From an uncultured Porticoccus sp. (lineage in GTDB: Bacteria; Pseudomonadota; Gammaproteobacteria; Pseudomonadales; Porticoccaceae): a DNA stretch of 50,345 bases. Shown in pieces: positions 1-9,835 of the stretch. Position 1 is the stretch's first letter. Each line of letters opens with the position of its first letter. Location of the stretch: contig CAJIZZ010000004.1 of assembly GCA_905181945.1 (NCBI GenBank), positions 1-50,345 on the forward strand, written 5' to 3'. The translations under genes were made by a program, and so were the position numbers. Under the pieces are notes generated by a model, which made no database searches, was not told the origin of the DNA, and was given only the letters and a program-made list of their open reading frames with translations.

Positions 1-714
1 CAGCAAATCATTAAGCGGAACTTCGTCAAGCTCTATCCACTGCCCTTTGCCAACATAAGATGGCAAAAAAATTGGTCCAAAACGAACGCGTTTAAGCCTA
101 TTTACCTCTATATTTTGCGACTCCCATAATCTTTTAACTTCTCTATTGCGGCCCTCCATCAAAGCAACCGTATACCAGCCATTCGTTCCAACCCTTTCAC
201 CTACAGCAATGTCGCTAAATCTGGCAACTCCATCATCCAGCATCACTCCTTCGCGGAGTCGTTGCAACATATCATCATCAACTGCGCCATGAACCCTCAC
301 TATATATTCACGATCAATTTGCGATGAAGGATGCATTAATTTATGGGCTAAATCCCCATTATTGGTAAATAACAACAATCCAGTAGTGGCGATATCCAGT
401 CGGCCCACAGCTATCCAGCGCTCCCCTTTTATCCTAGGAAGACAATCAAAAACAGTTTTTCGACCTTCGGGATCAGACCGGGTACAAACCTCCCCTTCAG
501 GCTTATTATACAGAATCACTCTAACACGCTGATATGCAGGCAAATGAACAGGCTTGCCATCAATCAAAATAGCATCCTCAGTTGTGGCTCTATCACCAGT
601 AGTGGCTATCTGGCCATTAATTGTAACGCGGCCTTCTGTTATCCAGCGTTCTAATTCTCGGCGTGAGCCATATCCTGCTCTTGCTAATATTTTTTGTAAT
701 TTTTCAGATATCAT
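1..714 (-). CDS. rluB: 23S rRNA pseudouridine synthase RluB (3' end cut by window)
   Basis: RluB converts uridine 2605 (E. coli numbering) of 23S rRNA to pseudouridine during 50S subunit maturation. The 238 codons visible encode an N-terminal S4 RNA-binding domain (residues 1-60, with the conserved LQKILARAGYGSRRELE stretch) followed by the RsuA/RluB catalytic domain; the motif GRLDIATTGLLLF holds the catalytic aspartate, about D107. The C-terminal tail and stop lie beyond base 1; E. coli RluB is about 290 residues, so some 50 are missing. The ATG at 714 overlaps the 3' end of scpB by 11 bp, implying translational coupling. The scpA-scpB-rluB order is conserved in gammaproteobacteria. The paralogues RluE/RluF/RsuA are less likely because of this context. 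Confidence 0.93.
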   Translation of the reverse strand, partial: MISEKLQKILARAGYGSRRELERWITEGRVTINGQIATTGDRATTEDAILIDGKPVHLPAYQRVRVILYNKPEGEVCTRSDPEGRKTVFDCLPRIKGERWIAVGRLDIATTGLLLFTNNGDLAHKLMHPSSQIDREYIVRVHGAVDDDMLQRLREGVMLDDGVARFSDIAVGERVGTNGWYTVALMEGRNREVKRLWESQNIEVNRLKRVRFGPIFLPSYVGKGQWIELDEVPLNDLL

Positions 715-1435
715 TCTTTGATGGCTCTAGGGGACTATAGGTTATTTGATTGTTATTATGTGTATCTTTTACAGTAGTTTCATTCTGGGTCACATCGCGG
801 TCAGCTTTCTCTATTTGCAATACAGCGTCCAAAGCAAGCTCAGCATTCATCTCTCCAATATCTTTTATTTCGTTAAGAGCAGGTAGATCTTTTAGGTTTT
901 TTAGATCAAAGTAATCTAAAAAAGAATTGGTGGTGGCATACAGTGCAGGTTGTCCTGGGATGTCCTTATGCCCTACCACCTTTATCCAGTCACGCTCAAG
1001 CAGCGATCTGATGGTGTCCGAACTAACTGAGACACCTCTAACCTCTTCTATCTCTCCGCGCGTTACTGGCTGCTTATACACAATAAGAGACAATGTCTCT
1101 AAAAATGCTCTAGAATATTTCCTTGGCTTTTCTTCCCAAAGGCGATTAATCCAAAAAGAAAACTCCTCTTTTACCTGGAAGCGATACCCGCTAGCAGTTT
1201 GCTTCAGCTCAAAGCCGCGACCATTACAGCTTAATCTAATTTCCTCAAGGGCTATATGAATATCTGCTAACAGGGGCCTTTGGTTGCCTTCCTTAAAATC
1301 AAGAACTTTAGAGTCCGATGGCTCAGGAGTAGCAACTTCTTGATTGAATAGTTTTTTTATCTGCTTGATATCTAAGGGGCGACCAGCAGCTAATAGGGCG
1401 CCTTCAATAATCATTTTTAATTGACTAACTTCCAT
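704..1435 (-). CDS. scpB: Segregation and condensation protein ScpB
   Basis: ScpB is the winged-helix (kite) subunit of the SMC-ScpAB condensin complex that compacts and segregates the chromosome. The 243-residue product has the paired winged-helix layout of the family. The best conserved block is around residues 110-160, including FLETLSLIVYKQPVTRGEIE and VRGVSVSSDTIRSLLE, with GRPALYATT-like GQPALYATTNSFLDYF after it. The C-terminal 50 residues are low-complexity and acidic/polar, as is common in proteobacterial ScpB. It lies 21 bp after scpA and overlaps rluB by 11 bp, so the three genes are likely one transcript. Its SMC partner is encoded at 9836-13354 in this window. Confidence 0.96.
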   Translation of the reverse strand: MEVSQLKMIIEGALLAAGRPLDIKQIKKLFNQEVATPEPSDSKVLDFKEGNQRPLLADIHIALEEIRLSCNGRGFELKQTASGYRFQVKEEFSFWINRLWEEKPRKYSRAFLETLSLIVYKQPVTRGEIEEVRGVSVSSDTIRSLLERDWIKVVGHKDIPGQPALYATTNSFLDYFDLKNLKDLPALNEIKDIGEMNAELALDAVLQIEKADRDVTQNETTVKDTHNNNQITYSPLEPSKNDI

Positions 1436-1456
1436 TTTTTAACCTAAGTAAAAATT

Positions 1457-2275
1457 TCAACATTGGGTCTTAATATGAATTGGAGCATATGATTCGCTCT
1501 GTACAATTTCTATAAGAGACTCTTTGATTAACTCCATGATGGCCAAAAATGTAACAACCACTCCAGTCCTTCCCTCGTCCAAGTCAAATAAATCAACAAA
1601 AGGTACAAAATTTTCACCATTTAGCATACTCAACACTCTAGACATTCTTTCTCTGGTTGAAATTTTCTCTAAGTCAATTTTATGACTTTTGTTCATGTCG
1701 ACCCGAAGAAAAACATTAGATAGCTCAACCAAAAGCTCTTGTATTGATACTTCAGGGTATGGGCGAACCTTCTTAAGATCTGGCTCCTGTGCTGAAGCCA
1801 TGAATATATCTCTTCCGAGACGGGGCAGACTATCTATATCTTCAGCTGCCTGCTTAAACCGTTCATATTCTTGCAGGCGACGAATTAGTGCTGAACGAGG
1901 ATCATCCTCCTCCTCAGCAGCTTCCTGTCTAGGCAATAGCATTCTAGACTTTATTTCAGCAAGCATTGCGGCCATGAGCAGGTATTCAGCCACTAGTTCG
2001 AGCTGCATCGCTTCCATCAAGTCAATGTAGCTCATATATTGACGAGTAATTTCAGCAACGTTTATCTCTAAAATATTTAAATTTTGTCGTTTTATCATGT
2101 ATAAGAGGAGGTCTAGTGGCCCCTCAAAAGCCTCTAAAAAAACCTCTAAGGCATTCGGCGGAATATATAGATTTTTTGGCAAAGTTGTAATTTCAGCCCC
2201 CATCATGACAGCACAAGACGCGTCTTTATCTTGAGGGGACACAATAGTACCAATATCTTTATTTAGGGTTTTCAA
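1457..2275 (-). CDS. scpA: Segregation and condensation protein ScpA (kleisin)
   Basis: ScpA is the bacterial kleisin that bridges the SMC heads and binds ScpB. The 272-residue product has the N-terminal kleisin hallmark LEVFLEAFEGPLDLLLYMI near residue 43 and the helix LVAEYLLMAAMLAEIKSRM. The C-terminal winged helix that binds the SMC head is VVVTFLAIMELIKESLIEI. The start is uncertain. The frame opens with TTG at 2275 without a good ribosome binding site, and in-frame ATGs occur at 2206 and 2203. I kept TTG because the segment before LYIPPNALEVFLEAF resembles the N-terminal extension of Pseudomonas ScpA. It lies first in scpA-scpB-rluB, after a possible promoter at 2331-2336. Confidence 0.93.
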   Translation of the reverse strand: MKTLNKDIGTIVSPQDKDASCAVMMGAEITTLPKNLYIPPNALEVFLEAFEGPLDLLLYMIKRQNLNILEINVAEITRQYMSYIDLMEAMQLELVAEYLLMAAMLAEIKSRMLLPRQEAAEEEDDPRSALIRRLQEYERFKQAAEDIDSLPRLGRDIFMASAQEPDLKKVRPYPEVSIQELLVELSNVFLRVDMNKSHKIDLEKISTRERMSRVLSMLNGENFVPFVDLFDLDEGRTGVVVTFLAIMELIKESLIEIVQSESYAPIHIKTQC

Positions 2276-2330
2276 GAAAAATCCATAAGCTTTTTTTAGA
2301 CATAATTTTTGATGAAAAATAATTACTCAT

Positions 2331-2336
2331 ATTATA
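2331..2336 (-). promoter_or_regulatory. Possible -10 element for scpA-scpB-rluB
   Basis: On the minus strand this reads TATAAT, a perfect sigma70 -10 hexamer, 55-60 bp upstream of the scpA start in the 130-bp gap after the YciO-family gene. The -35 position (17 bp away) does not match the consensus, so this rests on the -10 alone. Confidence 0.35.
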
Positions 2337-2405
2337 CTGCGATTAATTGATTCAGCTAGCGAGCCAAAATGGCACAAAAAATTACAGATATTAAATTAAG
2401 CATGC

Positions 2406-3032
2406 TCAGGGCGCAAAGTCTTCAAATTTACCGATGCCTTGTCTCGTGATTTCAGGATACGCACCACTGAAATCTACTACAGTCGTAGACTCAAGACCAC
2501 AATAACCGCCATCAATGATCAGATCAACGCTATGTTCTAGCATGGAGCGCATATCATGCGGATCAGTGAGCGGGTAATCATCTCCAGGCATGATCAAACT
2601 AACACTCATGATTGGTTCGCCAAGCTCCTCCAGAAGAGCCAGAGCGACCTGGCTTTTTGGGATTCTTAAGCCGATGGTTTTACGTTTTTGATGCAACAGC
2701 CTTCGAGGAACTTCAGATGTACCCTCAAGAATAAAAGTGTACGGACCCGGAGTGTGAGCCTTGAGAGACCGATACAACTGATTATCGATTTTAGCGTACA
2801 GCGATAATTCTGAGAGATCTCGACACATTAATGTGAAGTTATGCTCTTTGCTTAGCTGTCTAATCATACGAATTTTATCTAATGCTTTCTTGTCTCCGAG
2901 ATGACAACCTAAAGCATAGGCAGAGTCTGTAGGAAAAATAATTAACCCTCCCTTTCGAACAATCTCTACAGACTGCCTAATCAGTCTTAACTGAGGGTTT
3001 TCTGGATGAATTGAAAAGAATTGACTCATCAT
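2406..3032 (-). CDS. yciO: YciO/Sua5/YrdC-family protein (L-threonylcarbamoyladenylate synthase type)
   Basis: This 208-residue protein has the Sua5/YciO/YrdC double-stranded-RNA-binding-like fold. The nucleotide-binding stretch GGLIIFPTDSAYALGC (about residues 29-44) and PGPYTFILEGTSEVPR (about 95-110) are characteristic, followed by RIPKSQVALALLEELGEPIMSVS. TsaC/Sua5 makes threonylcarbamoyl-AMP for the t6A modification of ANN-decoding tRNAs. The YciO branch has this fold with a less settled role, and length and location upstream of scpAB-rluB point to YciO rather than TsaC. The first of two adjacent ATG codons (3032, 3029) was chosen; an AGAGG ribosome binding site lies just upstream. It is divergent from the gene at 3215. 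Confidence 0.88.
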   Translation of the reverse strand: MMSQFFSIHPENPQLRLIRQSVEIVRKGGLIIFPTDSAYALGCHLGDKKALDKIRMIRQLSKEHNFTLMCRDLSELSLYAKIDNQLYRSLKAHTPGPYTFILEGTSEVPRRLLHQKRKTIGLRIPKSQVALALLEELGEPIMSVSLIMPGDDYPLTDPHDMRSMLEHSVDLIIDGGYCGLESTTVVDFSGAYPEITRQGIGKFEDFAP

Positions 3033-3214
3033 TTGCCTCTGTTGCTAAAAATCGATTGTCTCATACGCAGTTATGTATGGGCAGAAAAAGCTTTAGTTTC
3101 AGCGCTAACAGACTAGATTCATTTTCAGCCCTCGATAAGTGACGTACAATGAAAAAGTAAAAATTCTTGCGATCTGCAAGCAATAATTTCATTAATAAGA
3201 ATAGATCAATATAT

Positions 3215-3919
3215 ATGTCAAATAAGAGCGGTCAGAGCGATAGTCTTTTGTTGAATATTGCCTTTAATATCATTATTCCAACCTTAATACTTATAAATCT
3301 AAGCACTAGTGAATACCTAGGCACAAAGTTAGCAGTTGCGGTAGCGCTAGCATTTCCAATCATCTACGGCCTCAAAGACTTCATAATGATAAAAAAACTT
3401 AATGCTTTTTCGGCACTAGGCGTCATTAGCATCTTGTTGACGGGGGGCATCAGCCTACTGGAACTCAACCCTATATACATAGCTATAAAAGAAGCTGCTA
3501 TACCTGCAATATTTGGCATCGCCACCCTGGTATCTTTGAAGACACCATATCCTTTGGTTAAAACATTCTTATATAACGACAAGGTCATACAAACTAAGCG
3601 GATATCAGCTATTATCAAAAAAAATGGATCTGCTGAATATTTAGAGACTTGTCTTACAAATGCCTCATGGATAGTTGCATGTTCATTCTTTCTTTCATCC
3701 TTACTAAATTATATTCTTGCCGTTTCAATAATCACAAGTCAGCCAGGAACAGTTGAATTCAATGAACAGTTGGGGACAATGACTGCTCTTAGTTTTCCTG
3801 TGATTGCTATCCCAGCAATGCTAGTTCTTCTAGGTGCATTATTTTATTTGTTTAGAGGGATCAAAAAATTAACAGGGCTTCAGTTGGAAGAAATTATTCA
3901 GCATAACGATAGTAAATAG
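3215..3919 (+). CDS. Septation-protein-A-like (VC0807-type) integral membrane protein
   Basis: The product is a 234-residue, very hydrophobic inner-membrane protein with about six predicted transmembrane segments (near residues 8-28, 35-55, 62-82, 90-108, 150-175 and 190-215) and a cytoplasmic tail ending in charged residues. Overall layout and the neighbouring yciI resemble the YciB/IspZ-related VC0807 family, whose function is unclear; the homology is from pattern memory, not a search. A TTG 48 bp upstream (3167) could extend the frame, but ATG 3215 gives a normal cytoplasmic N-terminus ahead of the first membrane helix. It is followed after 13 bp by yciI, so the two probably form an operon with 4229-4633. 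Confidence 0.65.
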   Translation: MSNKSGQSDSLLLNIAFNIIIPTLILINLSTSEYLGTKLAVAVALAFPIIYGLKDFIMIKKLNAFSALGVISILLTGGISLLELNPIYIAIKEAAIPAIFGIATLVSLKTPYPLVKTFLYNDKVIQTKRISAIIKKNGSAEYLETCLTNASWIVACSFFLSSLLNYILAVSIITSQPGTVEFNEQLGTMTALSFPVIAIPAMLVLLGALFYLFRGIKKLTGLQLEEIIQHNDSK

Positions 3920-3932
3920 AAGGATTAAATTG

Positions 3933-4232
3933 ATGTGGTATGCAATATACAGCGAGGACAAGCCGGATAGCTTGAAAAAAAGAATGGGTGCGCGCCCTGC
4001 ACATTTAGCCCGATTAGAAGAGCTAAAAAACCAAGGGCGATTATTCGTTGCTGGACCACATCCAGCTATAGATAGCGAAGAGCCAGGCGATGCCGGATTT
4101 ACAGGTAGTCTGATAATTGCAAAATTTGGCTCTCTTGTATCAGCTAAATTTTGGGCAGATAGCGATCCTTACGTAAAAGAAAAAATTTACTCCAAAGTAA
4201 CCGTAAAGCCCTTCAAGAAGGTATTACCATGA
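3933..4232 (+). CDS. yciI: YciI-family protein
   Basis: This 99-residue protein is a YciI-like member of the dimeric ferredoxin-like alpha/beta barrel family. The N-terminal [13 protein letters not shown], the conserved histidine in [12 protein letters not shown] and the aspartate in [16 protein letters not shown] are the family landmarks. The His-Asp pair is a putative active site, and the biochemical role in most bacteria is not established. ATG at 3933 was chosen over the TTG directly before it. The stop overlaps the start of the next gene (ATGA at 4229-4232). A septation-protein-A/yciI pairing is common in gammaproteobacteria. Confidence 0.9.
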   Translation: MWYAIYSEDKPDSLKKRMGARPAHLARLEELKNQGRLFVAGPHPAIDSEEPGDAGFTGSLIIAKFGSLVSAKFWADSDPYVKEKIYSKVTVKPFKKVLP

Positions 4233-4633
4233 ATAACAAAAAATTTATCTCACAAAAATTTTTGATAAAAAAAATTCTTATCCTAGCTGCCACCCTTGTT
4301 GTTATAGCCCCTTTTCAGGCTACAGCTCAGACAAAAGAATCAACCTTGCACGCAGCAAGCGAGATTACAAAAAAACCTTATCAAGAATTAAGCGCCATCA
4401 ATCAAACCACTGAAGTCACCATTTCGGCCAACGAGAAAATTCAGGTGCTAGTTAGGCAGAACGCTATACTTAAAAGTGAAAATGATATCTTAAGAGGGGT
4501 AAACAGCCGGCTCTCCAAAAGCCAAAGAAATACATGGTTTTTGTATGGAGCATTCGCGGTTTTATTGGGAGCATTACTGACATCCATCATCCCCACATTT
4601 GTTCGCAAAAAAAGTTATAATGAATGGAAGTAG
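4229..4633 (+). CDS. Secreted/membrane coiled-coil protein with C-terminal TM anchor (YgiM-like tail, no SH3 domain)
   Basis: I do not recognise this 134-residue protein with certainty. Residues 1-34 look like a signal peptide with a long basic n-region and an ATAQ cleavage site. Residues about 66-98 are predicted coiled coil ([19 protein letters not shown]). Residues 102-123 form a transmembrane helix, followed by the short basic tail [10 protein letters not shown]. This coiled coil, one TM and basic tail ending near a tryptophan resembles the C-terminal half of the TIGR04211/YgiM SH3-domain proteins, but the N-terminal SH3b domain is absent. It overlaps yciI by 4 bp (ATGA), implying translational coupling. 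The predicted location is the inner membrane with a periplasmic coiled coil. Confidence 0.7.
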   Translation: MNNKKFISQKFLIKKILILAATLVVIAPFQATAQTKESTLHAASEITKKPYQELSAINQTTEVTISANEKIQVLVRQNAILKSENDILRGVNSRLSKSQRNTWFLYGAFAVLLGALLTSIIPTFVRKKSYNEWK

Positions 4634-4680
4634 AGAATGCAAGTCTAGCGTGAAAATTGCTTATCAACAGGGGTAAATCT

Positions 4681-5250
4681 ATGTACAAAAAAATATCTAT
4701 CATATTTTTTTCTATTTTTCTTGCACTGCCATGCTATGCGGAAAAAAATGTACCGCAAGTCACGTTAACGACAAATATGGGAGAAATATTACTAGAGCTA
4801 TACCCAGAAAGTTCCCCTGTAACTGTAAAAAATTTCCTAACCTATGTTGAGAACAAATATTATAATGGACTGATTTTTCATCGAGTGATTAATAGATTTA
4901 TGATCCAAGCAGGAGGATTTAATGAAAATTTAACTCGCGTGAATCCAACAGAAAAAAGCATCAAAAATGAATCATCTAATGGGTTAAAAAATAAGAAATT
5001 TACTGTTGCTATGGCAAGAACACAGGATCCAGATAGCGCCAAAGCTCAATTCTTTATAAATGTCGCAGACAATAGAAGTCTTGATGCGCAATCGAGCAAG
5101 CCTGGTTACGCAGTATTTGGTAAAGTTATTGGCGGAATGGATATAGCTGAAAAAATATCTAAACTGCCGACCCAGCGAGTCTCTGGAATGGCAGACGTCC
5201 CCACTGCAACTGTTAAAATCATAAAAGCACGCATTACAACTGATAAGTAA
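4681..5250 (+). CDS. ppiA: Periplasmic cyclophilin-type peptidyl-prolyl cis-trans isomerase
   Basis: This is a 189-residue cyclophilin that catalyses cis-trans isomerisation of Xaa-Pro bonds. An N-terminal signal peptide (about residues 1-20, cleavage after PCYA) directs it to the periplasm, unlike the PpiB at 46130. The cyclophilin core shows TTNMGEILLELYPESSP, FHRVINRFMIQAGGF with the catalytic arginine, and AMARTQDPDSAKAQFFINV. ATG 4681 was preferred to a TTG at 4657 because it starts exactly at the signal peptide and is preceded by AGGGG. It ends 4 bp before pdxJ. The gene symbol is by analogy with E. coli PpiA; orthology is not proven. Confidence 0.88.
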   Translation: MYKKISIIFFSIFLALPCYAEKNVPQVTLTTNMGEILLELYPESSPVTVKNFLTYVENKYYNGLIFHRVINRFMIQAGGFNENLTRVNPTEKSIKNESSNGLKNKKFTVAMARTQDPDSAKAQFFINVADNRSLDAQSSKPGYAVFGKVIGGMDIAEKISKLPTQRVSGMADVPTATVKIIKARITTDK

Positions 5251-5254
5251 AATT

Positions 5255-6022
5255 TTGAATAAATCCCTTAGTGTTAATTTAAATAAAATTGCTCTTATTC
5301 GTAATTCGCGTGAAGGCGACTACCCAAGCATTCTGGCGCATGCAAACATATGTATTAATAGCGGAGCAGACGGAATTACAGTGCACCCAAGACCTGACTT
5401 GCGACACATAAAACCTCAAGATGTATATGACCTCAGTGCTCTGATTTCAAAATTAAAAGATCTAACTAAAAAATCTGTTGAATTCAACATTGAAGGCAAC
5501 CCCTTTGCTGTTAAAAGAGGTAGCTTCCCAGGCTTTATCGAGCTAATCGACGAGACACAGCCAGATCAATGCACATTAGTCCCAGATACCGACTCGCAAC
5601 TAACCTCGGATCATGGTTTCGACCTGAACCTGACTAGCGATAAATTATATCCAGTTATTAATCATTTAAGATCCTTAGGAGTTCGCGTAAGCCTATTTAT
5701 GGACCCTGATGTAGGTCAGATAAAACTTGCTTCAGAATTAGGCGTAGAGCGCATCGAATTGTTTACTGGGCCATATGCAGCAGCATGGGGAACAGAGGAA
5801 CTGGATAATGTTTTTGAGCGGTACTTCGAATCAGCACAGCTTGCTCATAAATTGGGCCTAGGGGTCAATGCCGGGCATGACTTGAATCTAAACAATCTTG
5901 CAAAATTTTCGACTATTCCTGCACTTCAGGAAGTTTCCATTGGTCATGCCTTAATTGTAGATGCTATTGCAATGGGACTTGAAAAAGCAGTTTTATCTTA
6001 TAAAAATATTCTAACAACCTAA
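5255..6022 (+). CDS. pdxJ: Pyridoxine 5'-phosphate synthase PdxJ (divergent, Bacteroidetes-like type)
   Basis: PdxJ condenses 1-deoxyxylulose 5-phosphate with aminoacetone 3-phosphate, the last ring-forming step of the DXP-dependent vitamin B6 pathway. The 255-residue TIM barrel has the key motifs: VNLNKIALIRNSR (12-19), GADGITVHPRPDLRHI with H44, R46 and H51, FNIEGNP with E80, VSLFMDPD, and NAGHDLNLNNL with H208. The forms VNLNK, HPRPD and FNIEGNP are those I associate with Bacteroidetes-type PdxJ, whereas E. coli has VNIDH, HLRED and NLEMA. The start is TTG 5255 because the conserved N-terminus begins there and no ATG fits. It lies between ppiA and a SpoU methylase, not next to recO, era or acpS as in most gammaproteobacteria. 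Confidence 0.92.
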   Translation: MNKSLSVNLNKIALIRNSREGDYPSILAHANICINSGADGITVHPRPDLRHIKPQDVYDLSALISKLKDLTKKSVEFNIEGNPFAVKRGSFPGFIELIDETQPDQCTLVPDTDSQLTSDHGFDLNLTSDKLYPVINHLRSLGVRVSLFMDPDVGQIKLASELGVERIELFTGPYAAAWGTEELDNVFERYFESAQLAHKLGLGVNAGHDLNLNNLAKFSTIPALQEVSIGHALIVDAIAMGLEKAVLSYKNILTT

Positions 6023-6064
6023 GACTTGTTTGTTACGATCGATTAACGCTAAAGGAAATAACTT

Positions 6065-6835
6065 GTGGCCGACACAAAAGAGCATCTAAAGCGTAAGCAT
6101 TTTTATGACAAACTGCTGACTATTTATGGAAAAAAACCGGTCCTAGAAGCGCTGGAAGATCCAAGCATAAATTTTTTTCGACTACACCTAACAGAGACCA
6201 AGAAACCAGGAGACTTTGAAAAAAAAATCATCAATCTTGCAGAAAAACGCGGAATTGAAATAGCACGTCATACTCGTCAATCCCTCTCGCGTATATCTCG
6301 AAACATCAATCAAGATCAAGGAATAGCAGCTGATCTTGAATATCATAATTATCAGCTTTTTGATAACTTTATAATAAAAATTCCCAAAGGAAATTTTACT
6401 CTTATTGCGCTAGATGGGATCACAAATCCTCAAAATTTAGGGATGATTATTCGCTCTGTAGCAGCAAGTCCGTGCTACGGAATCCTTCTACCCAGTAAAG
6501 GAACAGCAGCTATTTCTCCCTTGGTTGTCAAGGCAAGCGCAGGCGCATTATTCAAGAGCACCCTAATACACTGCGACACTTTGGAGGAGGCGCTTCCGGA
6601 ACTAAAAAACCTGGGAGTTGAGACTTGCACTTTGTCAGCTGACGGCAAAACACCAATCAATGAATTTAAAATTAAGTCACCAGTAGTATATGTCTTGGGG
6701 AATGAAACAACAGGTGTGTCTGAAGATATTAGAAATATTTGTTCTCGCCAGATAAGGATACCTATGAATAATGGTGTCGAGTCACTAAATGTAGCTGTAG
6801 CAGCCGCTTTGTTGGCATTTCATAGTTTATTTTAA
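6065..6835 (+). CDS. SpoU/TrmH-family RNA 2'-O-methyltransferase
   Basis: This 256-residue enzyme belongs to the SPOUT superfamily and should transfer a methyl group from S-adenosylmethionine to a ribose 2'-OH in tRNA or rRNA. An N-terminal substrate-binding domain (residues about 1-100) includes GKKPVLEALED, typical of RlmB-like proteins. The knotted catalytic domain has motif 1 NPQNLGMIIRSV, motif 2 VYVLGNETTGVSEDI and motif 3 IRIPMNNGVESLNVAVAAA. The start is GTG 6065 with AAGGA 8 nt upstream. Domain layout favours an RlmB-type enzyme, but the neighbourhood (not rnr-rlmB) means the exact target cannot be assigned. It converges on ligA. Confidence 0.88.
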   Translation: MADTKEHLKRKHFYDKLLTIYGKKPVLEALEDPSINFFRLHLTETKKPGDFEKKIINLAEKRGIEIARHTRQSLSRISRNINQDQGIAADLEYHNYQLFDNFIIKIPKGNFTLIALDGITNPQNLGMIIRSVAASPCYGILLPSKGTAAISPLVVKASAGALFKSTLIHCDTLEEALPELKNLGVETCTLSADGKTPINEFKIKSPVVYVLGNETTGVSEDIRNICSRQIRIPMNNGVESLNVAVAAALLAFHSLF

Positions 6836-6841
6836 AACTCT

Positions 6842-9701
<2,860 letters not shown>

Positions 9702-9835
9702 AAAAAACCTATGATTTATCTAAAATAAAAAATATGCGTCTAACTAAAACTTAAGTTACTTTAATATAAGTTAGCTAGAAGTAACATTGTATTTTTATAG
9801 AAAAAATAAACGACTACTATTCGCTTACCAGGGTA

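Noticed and set aside
9755-9785. GTTACTT ... AAGTAAC inverted repeat upstream of zipA
   Set aside because: Seven AT-rich pairs around a 17-bp spacer are expected by chance in such AT-rich DNA.
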